Shown here: piece by piece, positions 8,756-19,309 of the stretch
Numbering within the stretch: position 1 is the first letter of the stretch
Layout of the letters: each line of letters starts with the position of its first letter
DNA from: Bacilli bacterium
GTDB taxonomy: Bacteria > Bacillota_I > Bacilli_A > RF39 > UBA660
Direction: 5' to 3'
Assembly: GCA_017527675.1 (NCBI GenBank)
Contig: JAFXPU010000001.1
Coordinates: 1 to 64,000, forward strand
DNA length: 64,000 bases
Made by a program: the position numbers and the translations under genes
The notes under the pieces: generated by a model
Database searches by the model: none
What the model was told of the DNA's origin: nothing
What the model saw: the letters and a program-made list of their open reading frames with translations, nothing else

Positions 8756-10327
8756 GAATAAATGTTTGAATAATTTATTTAGACCTTTATCAATTACTTT
8801 GTTTTCTGCTTTATTTTTAATTTTATTGCCAATTTTATATCCTTCTGAATTCTTTTTCTTTCTTTCAGCTTCTTTTTTAGCTTTTTCCTCTTCACGTTTC
8901 TTTCTATCTGCTTCTCTTTGCTCTTCTTTAGCTAATTTTTCAGCTTCTTTCTTTTCTTTTTCAGCTTGTTTTTCAGCTTCTTTAGCTGCTTTTTCATCAG
9001 CTATACGTTGTTCTTCAGCTTCTTTTTCTTCTTTAATTTTATTAATAGCTTCATCATTCATTTCTTTTGCAGATATTTCATTTGTTCTTGTTTCATAGAT
9101 ATTAGCAATTGGACTATTATTAATTATATAAGCTCTAGCTTCATCTAAGATAGCACCCATCTTTGATTGAGGTGGTAAAATAGTAGCTTTTTTAACAATA
9201 GTAGGTTCACCTTTTTCATCAATAACTGAAATTAAAGCTTCACCAGTACCTAAGTTTAAAATAGCTTCTTTAGTATCAAATTCTGGATTACTTCTAAGTC
9301 CATCGGCAGCAGCTTTAATAGCCTTTTGTTCATTTGGTGTATAAGCACGAAGTGCATGTTGAATTTTATTTCCAAGTTGAGATAAGACTTCTTCTGGAAT
9401 ATCGGCAGGACTTTGAGAGATAAAGTATAAACCAACACCTTTAGATCTAATTAATTTAACAATTTGAATAACATGATCAACAACAGATTTAGGCATATTA
9501 TTAAATATTAAATGAGCTTCATCAAAGAAGAAGATTAATTTAGGTTTATCTAAATCACCAACTTCAGGTAGATTATCATATAAACTATTTAATAACCATA
9601 AAATCATTGATACATATGAATCTGGATAATTAAATAATATTTGAGCATCTAAGATACTAATTCTTCCTTTACCAGTTTCTAGGGATGTATTTATTAAATG
9701 ATTATAATCAAATTTAGGAGTACCAAAGAAATTATCTTCAATTTTATCCATTAATTCAATTACATTTCTTTGAATAGTACTTAATGATTGAGGTGCTAAA
9801 TTACCATATTGCAAAGAATACTCTTTAGCATTCATACTTACATAACTTAACATTGATTGTAAATCTTCTAGAGTATCTAAAGCTTTATTTTCTTCTTTAG
9901 CTATTTTAAAAACAATAGCTAAAACAGAATCTTGAACATCAGATAAATCTAGCATTTTAGAAAGTAATCTATGTCCCATATTTTGAACAGTAGTTCTAAC
10001 GGGATGTCCGTTTTTACCATAGGTATCTAAAAATACGCAAGGGAACTTATCAAAAGTAAAATTCTCTAAACCTAATTTTTCAATTCTTCCTGTAATATTC
10101 TCATTTGCTGTTCCCATATAAGCTGTACCAGCTAAATCACCTTTAACATCAACCATAAATACTGGTACACCAGCAGCTGAAAAACTTTCAGCTAATACTT
10201 TTAAAGTAACAGTTTTACCAGTACCAGTAGCACCAGTAATTAAACCATGACGATTTGCCATTTTAGGTAATAAATAGATATCTTCATTACCAGATTTTCC
10301 TATTAAAATTTTATCATTAAAATACAT
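8750..10327 (-). CDS. HerA-like P-loop ATPase (DUF853/YjgR family)
   Basis: 525 residues. Walker A is GATGTGKTVT (residues about 34-43), followed by FMVDVKGDLAG; Walker B is FFFDEAHLIF, then a sensor-like FISQSPADIPEEVL. This order matches the DUF853/YjgR family of HerA/FtsK-type ATPases, whose cellular role is not settled. The last 110 residues are a Lys/Glu-rich coiled coil. Start ATG behind TAAGGAGG. Transcribed together with the YigZ-like gene 10 nt upstream. Confidence 0.88.
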   Translation of the reverse strand: MYFNDKILIGKSGNEDIYLLPKMANRHGLITGATGTGKTVTLKVLAESFSAAGVPVFMVDVKGDLAGTAYMGTANENITGRIEKLGLENFTFDKFPCVFLDTYGKNGHPVRTTVQNMGHRLLSKMLDLSDVQDSVLAIVFKIAKEENKALDTLEDLQSMLSYVSMNAKEYSLQYGNLAPQSLSTIQRNVIELMDKIEDNFFGTPKFDYNHLINTSLETGKGRISILDAQILFNYPDSYVSMILWLLNSLYDNLPEVGDLDKPKLIFFFDEAHLIFNNMPKSVVDHVIQIVKLIRSKGVGLYFISQSPADIPEEVLSQLGNKIQHALRAYTPNEQKAIKAAADGLRSNPEFDTKEAILNLGTGEALISVIDEKGEPTIVKKATILPPQSKMGAILDEARAYIINNSPIANIYETRTNEISAKEMNDEAINKIKEEKEAEEQRIADEKAAKEAEKQAEKEKKEAEKLAKEEQREADRKKREEEKAKKEAERKKKNSEGYKIGNKIKNKAENKVIDKGLNKLFKHLFK

Positions 10328-10337
10328 ATAAACCTCC

Positions 10338-10916
10338 TTAAATATATTTTTCTTTATCTATTATTTTAATGTTTAAATTGCTTAAATACTCATCTATATC
10401 ATCTTTTGCTATTAATTCTACACTAATTATATCACTAAAAACTTTATTTTTAATTTCAATATTTTGAAGTTTATCTAAAATATTTGCTTTATTAAGATCT
10501 AATTCAATTTTATACTTGTACTTTATTATTTCTTCTTCAATATTAGCTAAATCAATAGTTTCTTTTAAAACTCCTGTATAAGCTCTAAATAAACCGCCAG
10601 TACCTAATTTAATACCACCAAAATATCTTACAACAATAGCCAGAACATGATTTAAATTCTTTTGTTCTAATAAAGTTAACATTGGTATGCCAGCTGTACC
10701 AGACGGTTCTTTATCATCAGTTGCTTTTTTTTGATTATCTAAAATGTAAGCATAACAATGATGGCGAGCATTTTTATGTACTTCTTTAATTCTATTTAAA
10801 TAATTATTAATTTCTTCTAAATCATTAACTTTATAAAGATAACAGATAAAACGTGATTTTTTTATAATTAATTCATGATTTAAGTTATTTGTTATTGTAA
10901 ACAAAAGTATCACCAC
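10338..10916 (-). CDS. YigZ/IMPACT family protein
   Basis: About 190 residues. The N-terminal IMPACT domain has KKSRFICYLYKV, NARHHCYAYI, DDKEPSGTAGIPML and VVRYFGGIKLGTGGLFRAY, all conserved in the UPF0029 family, followed by the small C-terminal domain. The family has a ribosomal-protein-S5-like fold and an uncertain role linked to translation stress. The start may be GTG at 10916 or TTG at 10904; GGTGAT sits 4 nt upstream of the TTG, which I find slightly better. Confidence 0.9.
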   Translation of the reverse strand: MVILLFTITNNLNHELIIKKSRFICYLYKVNDLEEINNYLNRIKEVHKNARHHCYAYILDNQKKATDDKEPSGTAGIPMLTLLEQKNLNHVLAIVVRYFGGIKLGTGGLFRAYTGVLKETIDLANIEEEIIKYKYKIELDLNKANILDKLQNIEIKNKVFSDIISVELIAKDDIDEYLSNLNIKIIDKEKYI

Positions 10917-10968
10917 TATTAATATATCATAAACTTCATTTTTTTGCTATAATAATAATGGTGGTTAT

Positions 10969-12732
10969 ATGGATTATATTAAGAAAAAGTTAGCCTTACT
11001 TTCAACTAAACCAGGTTGTTATTTAATGAAGAATAAAGATGGTAACATCATTTATGTTGGTAAGGCAAAAAATTTAAAAAATCGTGTTAGTTCTTATTTT
11101 AGGGGAGCTCATAATTATAAAACAACTAAATTAGTTTCTGAGATAGTTGATTTTGATTATATAACTGTTAATTCAGAAAAAGAATCCTTAATACTAGAGA
11201 ATAATTTAATTAAAAAACATAATCCAAAATATAACATACTATTAAAGGATGATAAAACATATCCTTATATTGAGGTTATTAATAAAGATATACCTGAGGT
11301 TAGGGTAGTTAGAACCTTAAATAAAAAGAAAAATCAAAAATACTTATTTGGACCATATCCAAATGTAGGAGCTGCTCGTAAAGTAGTAGAGTTAATCAAT
11401 CGTGTTTTTAAAACTAAAAAATGTTCATCTTTACCTAAAAAAGAATGTTTATATTATCATATTCATGAATGTTTAGGATATTGTATACATAAAATAGATA
11501 AAGATACTATGCAGAAAATGAAAGATGATATTATTCGTTTTTTAAATGGTGATGTTAAATTAGTTAAAGAAGAAATATCTAATAAGATGCAAAAATACTC
11601 TGATAGTTTAGAATTTGAAAAGGCTTTAGAAATGAAAGAATTGCTTTCATATATTGATGAAACCTTAACTAAACAACAAGTTGAAATAAAGGAATTACAT
11701 GATATTGATTGTTTTGGTGTTTACTATGATGAATTGTATATTACTATTCAAGTGTTCTTTATTAGAGGTGCTAAAATAGTAGAAAGTTATTATAAAATTT
11801 TGCCTTTAATTGATGATATTGATGAAACAATTGAATCATTTATTGCTAATTTTTATCATAATAAAAAAGTACCAAAAGAAATATTAGTACCAATTACTGG
11901 TACGGAATCACTTGAAAGTTTTTTAAATACTACTGTGAGAAAACCACTTCGTGGTGAGAAAGCCAATTTAGTTAAACTAGCATCTAGTAATGCTAAAATA
12001 AATCAAGAAACTAAATTAGAATTAATTAAAAAAGATGAAAAAAGAACTATTGAAGCTAATGAAGCCTTAAGACAACTTTTAAATATGGATAAATTAGATC
12101 GTATAGAATTATTTGATAATTCTAACTTATTTGGTACTAATTGCGTATCCGGAATGGTTGTATTTATAAATGGCCGTAAAGAAAAAAGTGAGTACCGTAA
12201 ATACAAAGTTAGTTTTGAAAAGAATGATGATTATGGTGCTATGAAAGAGGTTATCTATCGTAGATATTTTAGAGTTTTAAAAGATGATTTAGTTAGACCT
12301 GATTTAGTTATAGTCGATGGTGGTTTAGGTCAAATTAAAGTTGCTAAAGATATTATAGATTCTCTAAATATGAATATTAAAGTAGTAGGTTTAAAAAAGA
12401 ATAATCATCATGCAACTGAAGCCTTAATTGATTTAGAAAATGTTTATCCAGTTGAAAAGAGAAGTGATTTATTTAATTACTTAGAAACGATGCAAAATGA
12501 AGTACATAACTATGCTATTTCATATCATAAAAATCTAAGAAGTAAATCTGCTTTAACAAGTGTTCTAGATAAGATATCAGGTATTGGGGATAAACGCAAA
12601 AAAGAATTACTTAAAAAATTTAAAACTGTTTCTAATTTACAAAATGCAACTATTGAGCAATTAGAAGAAATTTTACCTTCAAAGGTGGCATTTAGTTTAC
12701 ATGAAACACTTAAAAATTATACTAATAATTAG
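10969..12732 (+). CDS. uvrC: UvrABC nuclease subunit UvrC
   Basis: Makes both incisions in nucleotide excision repair. The N-terminal GIY-YIG nuclease has PGCYLMKNKDGNIIYVGKAK and SEKESLILENNLIK. A UVR motif lies around residues 200-235 (SDSLEFEKALEMKE). The RNase H-like C-terminal half includes ELFDNSNLFGTNCVSGMVVF and DLVIVDGGLGQIK, and two helix-hairpin-helix motifs close the protein (ISGIGDKRKKELLKKF). 587 residues, normal. Own promoter with TATAAT; divergent from the YigZ-like gene. Confidence 0.97.
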   Translation: MDYIKKKLALLSTKPGCYLMKNKDGNIIYVGKAKNLKNRVSSYFRGAHNYKTTKLVSEIVDFDYITVNSEKESLILENNLIKKHNPKYNILLKDDKTYPYIEVINKDIPEVRVVRTLNKKKNQKYLFGPYPNVGAARKVVELINRVFKTKKCSSLPKKECLYYHIHECLGYCIHKIDKDTMQKMKDDIIRFLNGDVKLVKEEISNKMQKYSDSLEFEKALEMKELLSYIDETLTKQQVEIKELHDIDCFGVYYDELYITIQVFFIRGAKIVESYYKILPLIDDIDETIESFIANFYHNKKVPKEILVPITGTESLESFLNTTVRKPLRGEKANLVKLASSNAKINQETKLELIKKDEKRTIEANEALRQLLNMDKLDRIELFDNSNLFGTNCVSGMVVFINGRKEKSEYRKYKVSFEKNDDYGAMKEVIYRRYFRVLKDDLVRPDLVIVDGGLGQIKVAKDIIDSLNMNIKVVGLKKNNHHATEALIDLENVYPVEKRSDLFNYLETMQNEVHNYAISYHKNLRSKSALTSVLDKISGIGDKRKKELLKKFKTVSNLQNATIEQLEEILPSKVAFSLHETLKNYTNN

Positions 12733-12767
12733 ATATACTATGTTATAATTTTAAAAAGGAGAGTTTT

Positions 12768-13841
12768 ATGCGCGTAATTATATCAGCTGGTGGTACAGGA
12801 GGACATATTTATCCTGCTTTAGCCATTTTAAATAAAATTAAAGAAAAAGAACCAGATTCCGAATTTTTATATATTGGTACGCATAATCGTATGGAAAAGG
12901 ATATTGTACCTGAAGCAGGTATTCCATTTCGTAGTATCAAAGTATTTGGTTTTAACCGCAAAAAACTACATAAAAATTTTAAAACAATATACTATCTTTT
13001 AAAAAATAAAAGTGTATGTAGAAAAATTATAAAAGAATTTAATCCAGATGTTGTTATTGGAGTAGGGGGCTATGTAACTGTTCCTGTTTTAACTGAGGCT
13101 CATAAACTAGGTTATAAGACAGTTATTCATGAACAAAATAGTGTACCTGGTAAAGCTAATATGATGTTAAGTAAAACTGCTAACCTCATTTGCGTTTCTC
13201 TAAAAAATAGTATAAACTATTTTCCAAGTGCAAAAACAGTTTTTACTGGTAACCCAGTTTCGGAAAATGTTTATAAGTTAAAAGAAATAACTAAAGAAGA
13301 ATTAGGAATAAATAAAAAAAGAAAATTAGTTTTATTTGTTATGGGTTCTTTAGGTGCAGGTACAGTAAATGAACAAATAGTTAAATCATTTCCTTTATTA
13401 AGTAAACAAGATTATGATGTTTTATTTATTACAGGAAAAGGAGATTATGATAATATACTTGCAAATGATATTCCTACTAATGTACACGTTTTACCATATT
13501 TAAATGGTTTAGCTGGATTATTTAAAAATGTTGATTTGATAGTAACTCGTGCTGGTGCCTCAACAATAAGTGAAATTATTGCTACCAAAACACCATCACT
13601 ATTAATACCATCTCCATATGTGCCTGATGATCATCAAACAAAAAATGCTATGGATTTGGTTAATTCCAAAGCTGCTAACATTTTAAAAGAAAGTGAATTA
13701 AATCCTGAATCATTAATAGATAATATTAATAATATTATTAATGATTCAAAAAAGATAAAAGAAATGAAAGAAAATTTAGCTACACTAGATATTAAAGATA
13801 GTGCAACTAAAATTTATGAGGGTATTAAAAATATAAAATAA
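12768..13841 (+). CDS. murG: MurG, lipid II-forming GlcNAc transferase
   Basis: Adds GlcNAc to lipid I on the inner membrane face to give lipid II. N-terminal GGTGGHIYPALAI, GVGGYVTVPV, HEQNSVPGKAN, then VTRAGASTISEI and PSPYVPDDHQTKNA in the C-terminal GT-B domain. 357 residues. First gene of a murG-murB-divIB run with short gaps, part of the division and wall cluster. Confidence 0.97.
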   Translation: MRVIISAGGTGGHIYPALAILNKIKEKEPDSEFLYIGTHNRMEKDIVPEAGIPFRSIKVFGFNRKKLHKNFKTIYYLLKNKSVCRKIIKEFNPDVVIGVGGYVTVPVLTEAHKLGYKTVIHEQNSVPGKANMMLSKTANLICVSLKNSINYFPSAKTVFTGNPVSENVYKLKEITKEELGINKKRKLVLFVMGSLGAGTVNEQIVKSFPLLSKQDYDVLFITGKGDYDNILANDIPTNVHVLPYLNGLAGLFKNVDLIVTRAGASTISEIIATKTPSLLIPSPYVPDDHQTKNAMDLVNSKAANILKESELNPESLIDNINNIINDSKKIKEMKENLATLDIKDSATKIYEGIKNIK

Positions 13842-13852
13842 CAGGTGATTAG

Positions 13853-14746
13853 ATGAATATTCTAGAGGAAATAAAAAAATTAAATATTGGTGAAGTAATT
13901 GAAAATGCTAATTTAAAGAACTATACCACTTACAAAATAGATGGTATAGCTTTTGGTGTTTGTTATCCTACAAGTATTAGTAATCTAATTAGTTTATTAA
14001 AATTATTAAATAAGAAAAAAATTAAATATAAAGTAATTGGACGTGGTTCTAATTTAATATTTAAAAATGATTATGATGGTATTTTAATACGCTTAGATAA
14101 AATTGACCATTTAGAAATTAATGGTAATGAAATAAAAGTTGGAGCTGGTTATTCTTTAATGAAATTAGCTATGAAACTATCTCGTTTAGGTTATACTGGT
14201 TTAGAATTTGCATCAGGTATTCCTGGTTCTATTGGTGGAGCTGTATTTATGAATGCTGGTGCTTATAAAAGCGATATGGGATATATTGTTAAAAGTGTTA
14301 AAGTATTAACTCCAAGATATGAAATTGTTGAATTATCTAATGCTTATATGAATTTTCATTATCGTGAGTCTTTCTTACAACATAATCGTGGTTATATTTG
14401 TTTAGAAGCAACATTAGTTTTAAAAAGAGCTAATGCTGATGAAATACTACAATTAATTGAAGATAGACGAAAAAGACGTATGGAAACCCAACCACTTGAA
14501 TATCCATCTGCTGGTTCAGTATTTAGAAATCCTGCCGATGATTATGCTGGACGTTTAATTGAAGAATCAGGCTTAAAAGGATATAATATTGGTGATGCTA
14601 AAGTATCTGATAAACACGCTAATTTCATAATTAATACAGGTGATGCAACCGGTGCTAATATTGTAGATTTAATCGACAAGATTCGAAAAACTGTGAAAGA
14701 AAAATATGATATAGATTTAAAAGTAGAACAAGAAATTGTAGAATAG
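13853..14746 (+). CDS. murB: UDP-N-acetylenolpyruvoylglucosamine reductase MurB
   Basis: FAD enzyme that reduces UDP-GlcNAc-enolpyruvate to UDP-MurNAc. It shows NYTTYKIDG, the FAD contact VIGRGSNLIF, ASGIPGSIGGAVFMNAGAY, and the catalytic serine segment YPSAGSVFRNP. 297 residues, matching type II MurB found in Gram-positives. Eleven nt after murG. Confidence 0.96.
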   Translation: MNILEEIKKLNIGEVIENANLKNYTTYKIDGIAFGVCYPTSISNLISLLKLLNKKKIKYKVIGRGSNLIFKNDYDGILIRLDKIDHLEINGNEIKVGAGYSLMKLAMKLSRLGYTGLEFASGIPGSIGGAVFMNAGAYKSDMGYIVKSVKVLTPRYEIVELSNAYMNFHYRESFLQHNRGYICLEATLVLKRANADEILQLIEDRRKRRMETQPLEYPSAGSVFRNPADDYAGRLIEESGLKGYNIGDAKVSDKHANFIINTGDATGANIVDLIDKIRKTVKEKYDIDLKVEQEIVE

Positions 14747-14754
14747 GTGATATA

Positions 14755-15615
14755 ATGGCTAAACAAAAGCTTAAGAAAATTCCGGGTTTAGATCCAATTG
14801 AGGTTAAGAAAAAAGAACGTGCTCGAAATATTAAAAAAGCTCAAAAAATTAAAAAAGATAAGATAAGAAAAGAAAAACGTGATGATGTAATTGAAAAAAT
14901 ACAACATCTAAATTACAAAAAAATAGCTGTTATTGGTATTATTATATTTTTATCTTTATTAGTATTTTTAAAACTTGCTAATACTAAAATTAAAAATATT
15001 GAAGTAAATGGTAATAATATTTTATCTGAACAAGAAATAATTGATTTAGCCGGTATTAGAAATTATCCAAATTCTTTTGCTCATAGTTCACATAATATAA
15101 AAAAGAAATTAGAAAAAAATATCTATATAGATCATGTAAAAGTTAAAAAAAGTAATTTACTTAAAAAAGTTACTATAACTGTTTATGAAAATAGACCATT
15201 ATATTTTTATGGCCCAGAAAATCAAACTATATTATCTGATGGTAAACATGTATTAGATACTTTTAATGTTCCTGTACTTGTTAATCAAGTGCCTGAAGAT
15301 ATTTTAAAGAAATTTACTACTAAATTAAATAATATAAATGATGAAGTATTAATCCGTATTAATGAAATTAGATATACACCAAATGAAGTAGATGATACAT
15401 TATTTATCTTTTCGATGAATGATGGTAATTATATTTATATTAATACTTATAATTTAAATAAATTAAATGACTATCTATCAATGCTTAAAACATTTAATAA
15501 TAAAAAGGGTATTTTACATCTTGATAGTGGTGATTATTTTGAGATTGTAGATACTCAAATTAATCCAGATGATTATCTAAATTCCGAAGAAGTTAATGAG
15601 GATTTAGATGAATAG
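14755..15615 (+). CDS. divIB: Cell-division protein DivIB/FtsQ
   Basis: Bitopic division protein of the FtsQ/DivIB-FtsL-DivIC complex. A very basic cytosolic N-terminus (about 60 residues) precedes one membrane helix (IAVIGIIIFLSLLVFLKL), followed by a POTRA domain (IKNIEVNGNNILSEQEII) and the FtsQ beta domain. An acidic tail ends the protein. 286 residues. Its position between murB and ftsA supports the call. Confidence 0.9.
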   Translation: MAKQKLKKIPGLDPIEVKKKERARNIKKAQKIKKDKIRKEKRDDVIEKIQHLNYKKIAVIGIIIFLSLLVFLKLANTKIKNIEVNGNNILSEQEIIDLAGIRNYPNSFAHSSHNIKKKLEKNIYIDHVKVKKSNLLKKVTITVYENRPLYFYGPENQTILSDGKHVLDTFNVPVLVNQVPEDILKKFTTKLNNINDEVLIRINEIRYTPNEVDDTLFIFSMNDGNYIYINTYNLNKLNDYLSMLKTFNNKKGILHLDSGDYFEIVDTQINPDDYLNSEEVNEDLDE

Positions 15616-15646
15616 AAAATATTACTTAAATAGTAATATTTTTTTT
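15616..15646 (+). terminator. Intrinsic terminator after divIB
   Basis: AAAATATTACT and AGTAATATTTT pair around 5 nt, then T-run. It separates murG-murB-divIB from ftsA-ftsZ. Confidence 0.8.
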
Positions 15647-15718
15647 ATATATTTAGTGTTAAATATTTCATTTTTTTCAAAAATATAGTATAATTGAAAT
15701 AGTTATGGAGTTGATTGA

Positions 15719-16963
15719 ATGAAACATATTTATACAAGTATAGATATTGGTTCTGATACAATTAAAATAGTTGTTTGTGAACTATTTCAAAACAAGTTAA
15801 ATTTATTATCAGCTTCATCTTTTAAATCAAAAGGAATTAAAAAGGGTTTAATAACTGATATTGATGAAGCATCAATATCTGTAAGACAAGCTTTTAACGA
15901 AGTTGAACAAACTCTTGGTATAAAAATAAATAAGGTTGTTGCTTCTGTTCCAAGTTATTTAGCTGAATATTCATTTGTAAAAAATGAAATAGATTTGGAA
16001 CATGAAGATGGTGATGGTATTACACGTGAAGATATTCAAAATGTCTTAAATGTTAATATTGATCTTGGACCATCTAAAGAAATAGTAACAGTATTACCAA
16101 TTGATTTTAAAGTCGATGATGAAGAGTTTATTAAAGATCCAATAGGTATGACTGGTAAGAAGTTAGGTAGTCGTTCAATAGTTATTACAACACCTAAAAA
16201 GAATATTATATCTGTTGTAAGTTTACTAGAAAATATTGGTATAGATGTTTTGGATATATCACTTAATAATATTGGTGATTTATATGCGTTTAAAACACGT
16301 GATATGGAAAAAAGACTTGGGGTAATAATTAATATTGGAGCTGAGACAACATCTGTTTCTCTATATAATAAAAATGTTATTATCAAAAGTTCTTTAATAA
16401 ATATGGGTGGTAAAAATATAGATAATGATATTTCTTATATGTATAAAGTAGATGCCAATACAGCTAATGAATTAAAACATAAATTTGCTTTAGGTCATAA
16501 ACGTAACGCTAATGTTGCTGATACTTATGAAGTTGAAACAACTTTAGGAGATGTCATTAAGATAAATCAATTTGAAATATCTGAAGTAGTATCTTCAAGA
16601 ATAGAAGAAATATTAAACCTTGCTAAGAAGGAAATCAACAACTTGACAAGCAAAAAAATAGATTATATTATTGTTACAGGTGGTACTAGTAACATGGTTG
16701 ATATAGAGTACATTGCCTCTGATATTTTAGGTAAAGATGTCTCACTTGGTAATATTAAATTACTAGGTTTAAGAAATAATAAATATTCTGCTTGTATAGG
16801 AAATGTGGTATACTATATAAGTAAGATGAAATTAAAAGGACAAAATTTAACAATGGTAGATGAAAATAATCAAATAAAATTAGCAACTGCTAAAAGAAAT
16901 GCAAATGATGTTTCTAATGCAACAATGCTAGGTAGATTATATGATTATTTCTTTAAAGATTAA
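15719..16963 (+). CDS. ftsA: Cell-division protein FtsA
   Basis: Actin-like protein that tethers FtsZ to the membrane. N-terminal phosphate-1 motif [18 protein letters not shown]2 (1C) domain around residues 85-160, phosphate-2 [12 protein letters not shown] and adenosine motif VTGGTSNM. The C-terminal [14 protein letters not shown] could be the amphipathic membrane-targeting helix. 414 residues. Own -10 TATAAT upstream; ftsZ follows after 11 nt. Confidence 0.95.
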   Translation: MKHIYTSIDIGSDTIKIVVCELFQNKLNLLSASSFKSKGIKKGLITDIDEASISVRQAFNEVEQTLGIKINKVVASVPSYLAEYSFVKNEIDLEHEDGDGITREDIQNVLNVNIDLGPSKEIVTVLPIDFKVDDEEFIKDPIGMTGKKLGSRSIVITTPKKNIISVVSLLENIGIDVLDISLNNIGDLYAFKTRDMEKRLGVIINIGAETTSVSLYNKNVIIKSSLINMGGKNIDNDISYMYKVDANTANELKHKFALGHKRNANVADTYEVETTLGDVIKINQFEISEVVSSRIEEILNLAKKEINNLTSKKIDYIIVTGGTSNMVDIEYIASDILGKDVSLGNIKLLGLRNNKYSACIGNVVYYISKMKLKGQNLTMVDENNQIKLATAKRNANDVSNATMLGRLYDYFFKD

Positions 16964-16974
16964 GGAGGATAAAA

Positions 16975-18048
16975 ATGTTTGGATTAGAAATGGATCAAAT
17001 TGCTAAAATAAAAGTAATTGGTATTGGTGGAGCAGGTTGTAATGCTGTTAACCGTATGATTGAATCAGGTGTTAAAGGTGTTGAATTTATTGTTGCTAAT
17101 ACAGATTTACAAGTTTTAAATGTTAATAAAGCACCTGTTAAAATTCAAATTGGTGAATCATTAACTGGTGGACGTGGAGCTGGTGCTAAACCTGAAATTG
17201 GTCGTGAAGCAGCTTTAGAAAGTAAAAAAGAATTAGAAGAAGCCCTAAAGGGTGCTGATATGATTTTCGTTACTTGTGGTATGGGTGGAGGAACTGGAAC
17301 AGGTGCTGCTCCAATTGTTGCTCAAATAGCTCAAGAACAAGGGGCTTTAACTGTTGGTATAGTTACTAAACCATTTAGTTTTGAAGGTCGTAAACGTATG
17401 GAACAAGCAGTACAAGGCTTAGAAGAATTAAAGAAAAATGTAGATACTTTAATTGTTATTCCAAATGATCGTTTAAGAGAAATAATTGATAAACAAACTC
17501 CACTTCTAGAATCATTTAAAGAAGTAGATAATGTACTTCGTCGTGGTGTTCAATCAATTTCAGACTTAATTGCTGTTGCTGGTTTAATTAACCTAGATTT
17601 TGCTGATGTTAAATCAGTTATGGAAAATCGTGGTTCAGCTTTAATTGGTATTGGTATTGGCGTAGGTGAAAATAGAGCTGAAGAAGCTGCAAGACAAGCT
17701 ATTTCATCTCCATTACTTGAAACAAGTATTGCTGGTGCTACTGATGCAATTATTAATGTTACTGGTGGTAATAACTTAACATTACTTGAAGTTGAAGAAG
17801 CAAATGAAATTATTCGTTCTTCTGCAAATACAGATATGAATACCATCTTTGGTGCTGTTATCAATGAAAACTTAAATGATGAAATTATTGTAACAGTAAT
17901 TGCTACAGGATTTGATAAACCATCTGATCCACTTTATAACACATATCAACAAACTAATCCAAATTTAGATGATGCTGATGATTCAGATGATGATTCAGAT
18001 GATGATGATTTAATTCCATCATTCTTAAAAAAACGTAGTGGATATTAA
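16975..18048 (+). CDS. ftsZ: Cell-division GTPase FtsZ
   Basis: Tubulin homologue that forms the division ring. GTP-binding [13 protein letters not shown] and [10 protein letters not shown], and the T7 synergy loop [11 protein letters not shown], are intact. The acidic Asp/Ser linker leads to a conserved C-terminal peptide ([11 protein letters not shown]) for FtsA binding. 357 residues. Confidence 0.98.
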   Translation: MFGLEMDQIAKIKVIGIGGAGCNAVNRMIESGVKGVEFIVANTDLQVLNVNKAPVKIQIGESLTGGRGAGAKPEIGREAALESKKELEEALKGADMIFVTCGMGGGTGTGAAPIVAQIAQEQGALTVGIVTKPFSFEGRKRMEQAVQGLEELKKNVDTLIVIPNDRLREIIDKQTPLLESFKEVDNVLRRGVQSISDLIAVAGLINLDFADVKSVMENRGSALIGIGIGVGENRAEEAARQAISSPLLETSIAGATDAIINVTGGNNLTLLEVEEANEIIRSSANTDMNTIFGAVINENLNDEIIVTVIATGFDKPSDPLYNTYQQTNPNLDDADDSDDDSDDDDLIPSFLKKRSGY

Positions 18049-18073
18049 AAGATAGTTTAAACTATCTTTTTTT
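18047..18073 (+). terminator. Intrinsic terminator after ftsZ
   Basis: AAAAGATAGT and ACTATCTTTT pair around TTAA, then T-run. Confidence 0.85.
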
Positions 18074-18112
18074 ATGTTATAATTATATTTAGATAGTAGG
18101 AGATGTAATTAT

Positions 18113-19300
18113 ATGATTAAGAAGATAATTGGTTATGATGAAACAACAGGTGAACCTATTTTTGAACAAGAAACACCTGTAAATGAAGTGAATATTCCTA
18201 CCAATACTATAAATACAAATAGAGTAATAGTTGGTTATAATCCTAATACTGGAGAACCAATTTATAATGATGTTATGATGGGACAAATTCCACCAAAAAA
18301 ATCAAGAAAAGGTTTAATAATTACAATTATTATTTTAGTATTATTAGCAGTAGGAGGATTAACTACATGGTTAATAATAAGTAATAGTGGTAATTCAGAT
18401 GAACCAGATACTGAAGAGAAAAATAATAAAAAAGATAATAATAAAAATAATGGTAAACAAAACGGTAGTGAATGGGAATCATACCATGAATATTCGGAAG
18501 AAGAATTAAAAGATGCAGACTATGAAGGTAATATTACAAATAGAAGTAATATTGATACTACAGTTTTAGTTGATAAGAATGATATTCGAATTATAGCTAA
18601 AAGAATTAGGTACCGTTATAATGATGCAAGCATAATGATTGTTGTAGAAAATAATTCTAAGAATGATATCATTGTAAATGTTGAGAATTTTTCTGTTAAT
18701 GATATTATGGTAGATGCTTTTGTCTTTACTGATGTTGCAGCTGGTAAAAAAGCATTGACAAGTATTAGAATGGATGATCGTTATTTAGTTGAGGCTGATA
18801 TTACTACTATAGGTTCAATGGAATTTGATATAGAAATAAAGAAAAATAATTATAGCTATGATAGTTGGTTTACAGTAGAAGATATTAAATTAAAAACCGA
18901 TGCTGACGATTTTGAACAGGAATATGCTGGTAAAAAAGAATTATTAATGGATAAAAATAATGTTAAAATTTATTCTAATGGTGTAAATAATGAACTTGAT
19001 GATGTTTGGGGTAGAAGAATGTTATTTTATATTGAAAACAATAATGATTTTGCTATTCGTTTGCGACTAGATTCTTGTAAAATAAACGGAACAGATATTG
19101 GCTATGGCGGAAGTATGTATACAATAATACAACCTCATAAAAAATCATATGGTTATGCTTATGTTAGTACAAATATAATTGATAAATACAATATTGACAG
19201 TATTAAAACGGCAAATGTTGTATTTGGTATATATAAAGGAAAAGAATTATTAGATGAATATTTTAAATCAGATGTAATTGATTTAGATTATGAAAAATAG
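18113..19300 (+). CDS. Single-pass membrane protein with two GYxxxTGEPI motifs
   Basis: 395 residues, no recognised family. The cytosolic N-terminus carries two copies of a short motif: IIGYDETTGEPIF (about residues 6-18) and VIVGYNPNTGEPIY (about 40-53). A basic stop (PPKKSRKG) and one membrane helix (about 65-87) follow, then a Lys/Asn-rich linker and an extracellular beta-rich domain of about 270 residues with two related halves (each starting VDKNDIRI or MDKNNVKIY). Head of a four-gene set of similar design between ftsZ and spoIIGA. Confidence 0.72.
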   Translation: MIKKIIGYDETTGEPIFEQETPVNEVNIPTNTINTNRVIVGYNPNTGEPIYNDVMMGQIPPKKSRKGLIITIIILVLLAVGGLTTWLIISNSGNSDEPDTEEKNNKKDNNKNNGKQNGSEWESYHEYSEEELKDADYEGNITNRSNIDTTVLVDKNDIRIIAKRIRYRYNDASIMIVVENNSKNDIIVNVENFSVNDIMVDAFVFTDVAAGKKALTSIRMDDRYLVEADITTIGSMEFDIEIKKNNYSYDSWFTVEDIKLKTDADDFEQEYAGKKELLMDKNNVKIYSNGVNNELDDVWGRRMLFYIENNNDFAIRLRLDSCKINGTDIGYGGSMYTIIQPHKKSYGYAYVSTNIIDKYNIDSIKTANVVFGIYKGKELLDEYFKSDVIDLDYEK

Positions 19301-19309
19301 GAGGTATTT

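Noticed and set aside
8754-9098. Plus-strand frame of Ser/Phe-rich sequence
   Set aside because: It is the complement of the coiled-coil coding region of the DUF853 ATPase.
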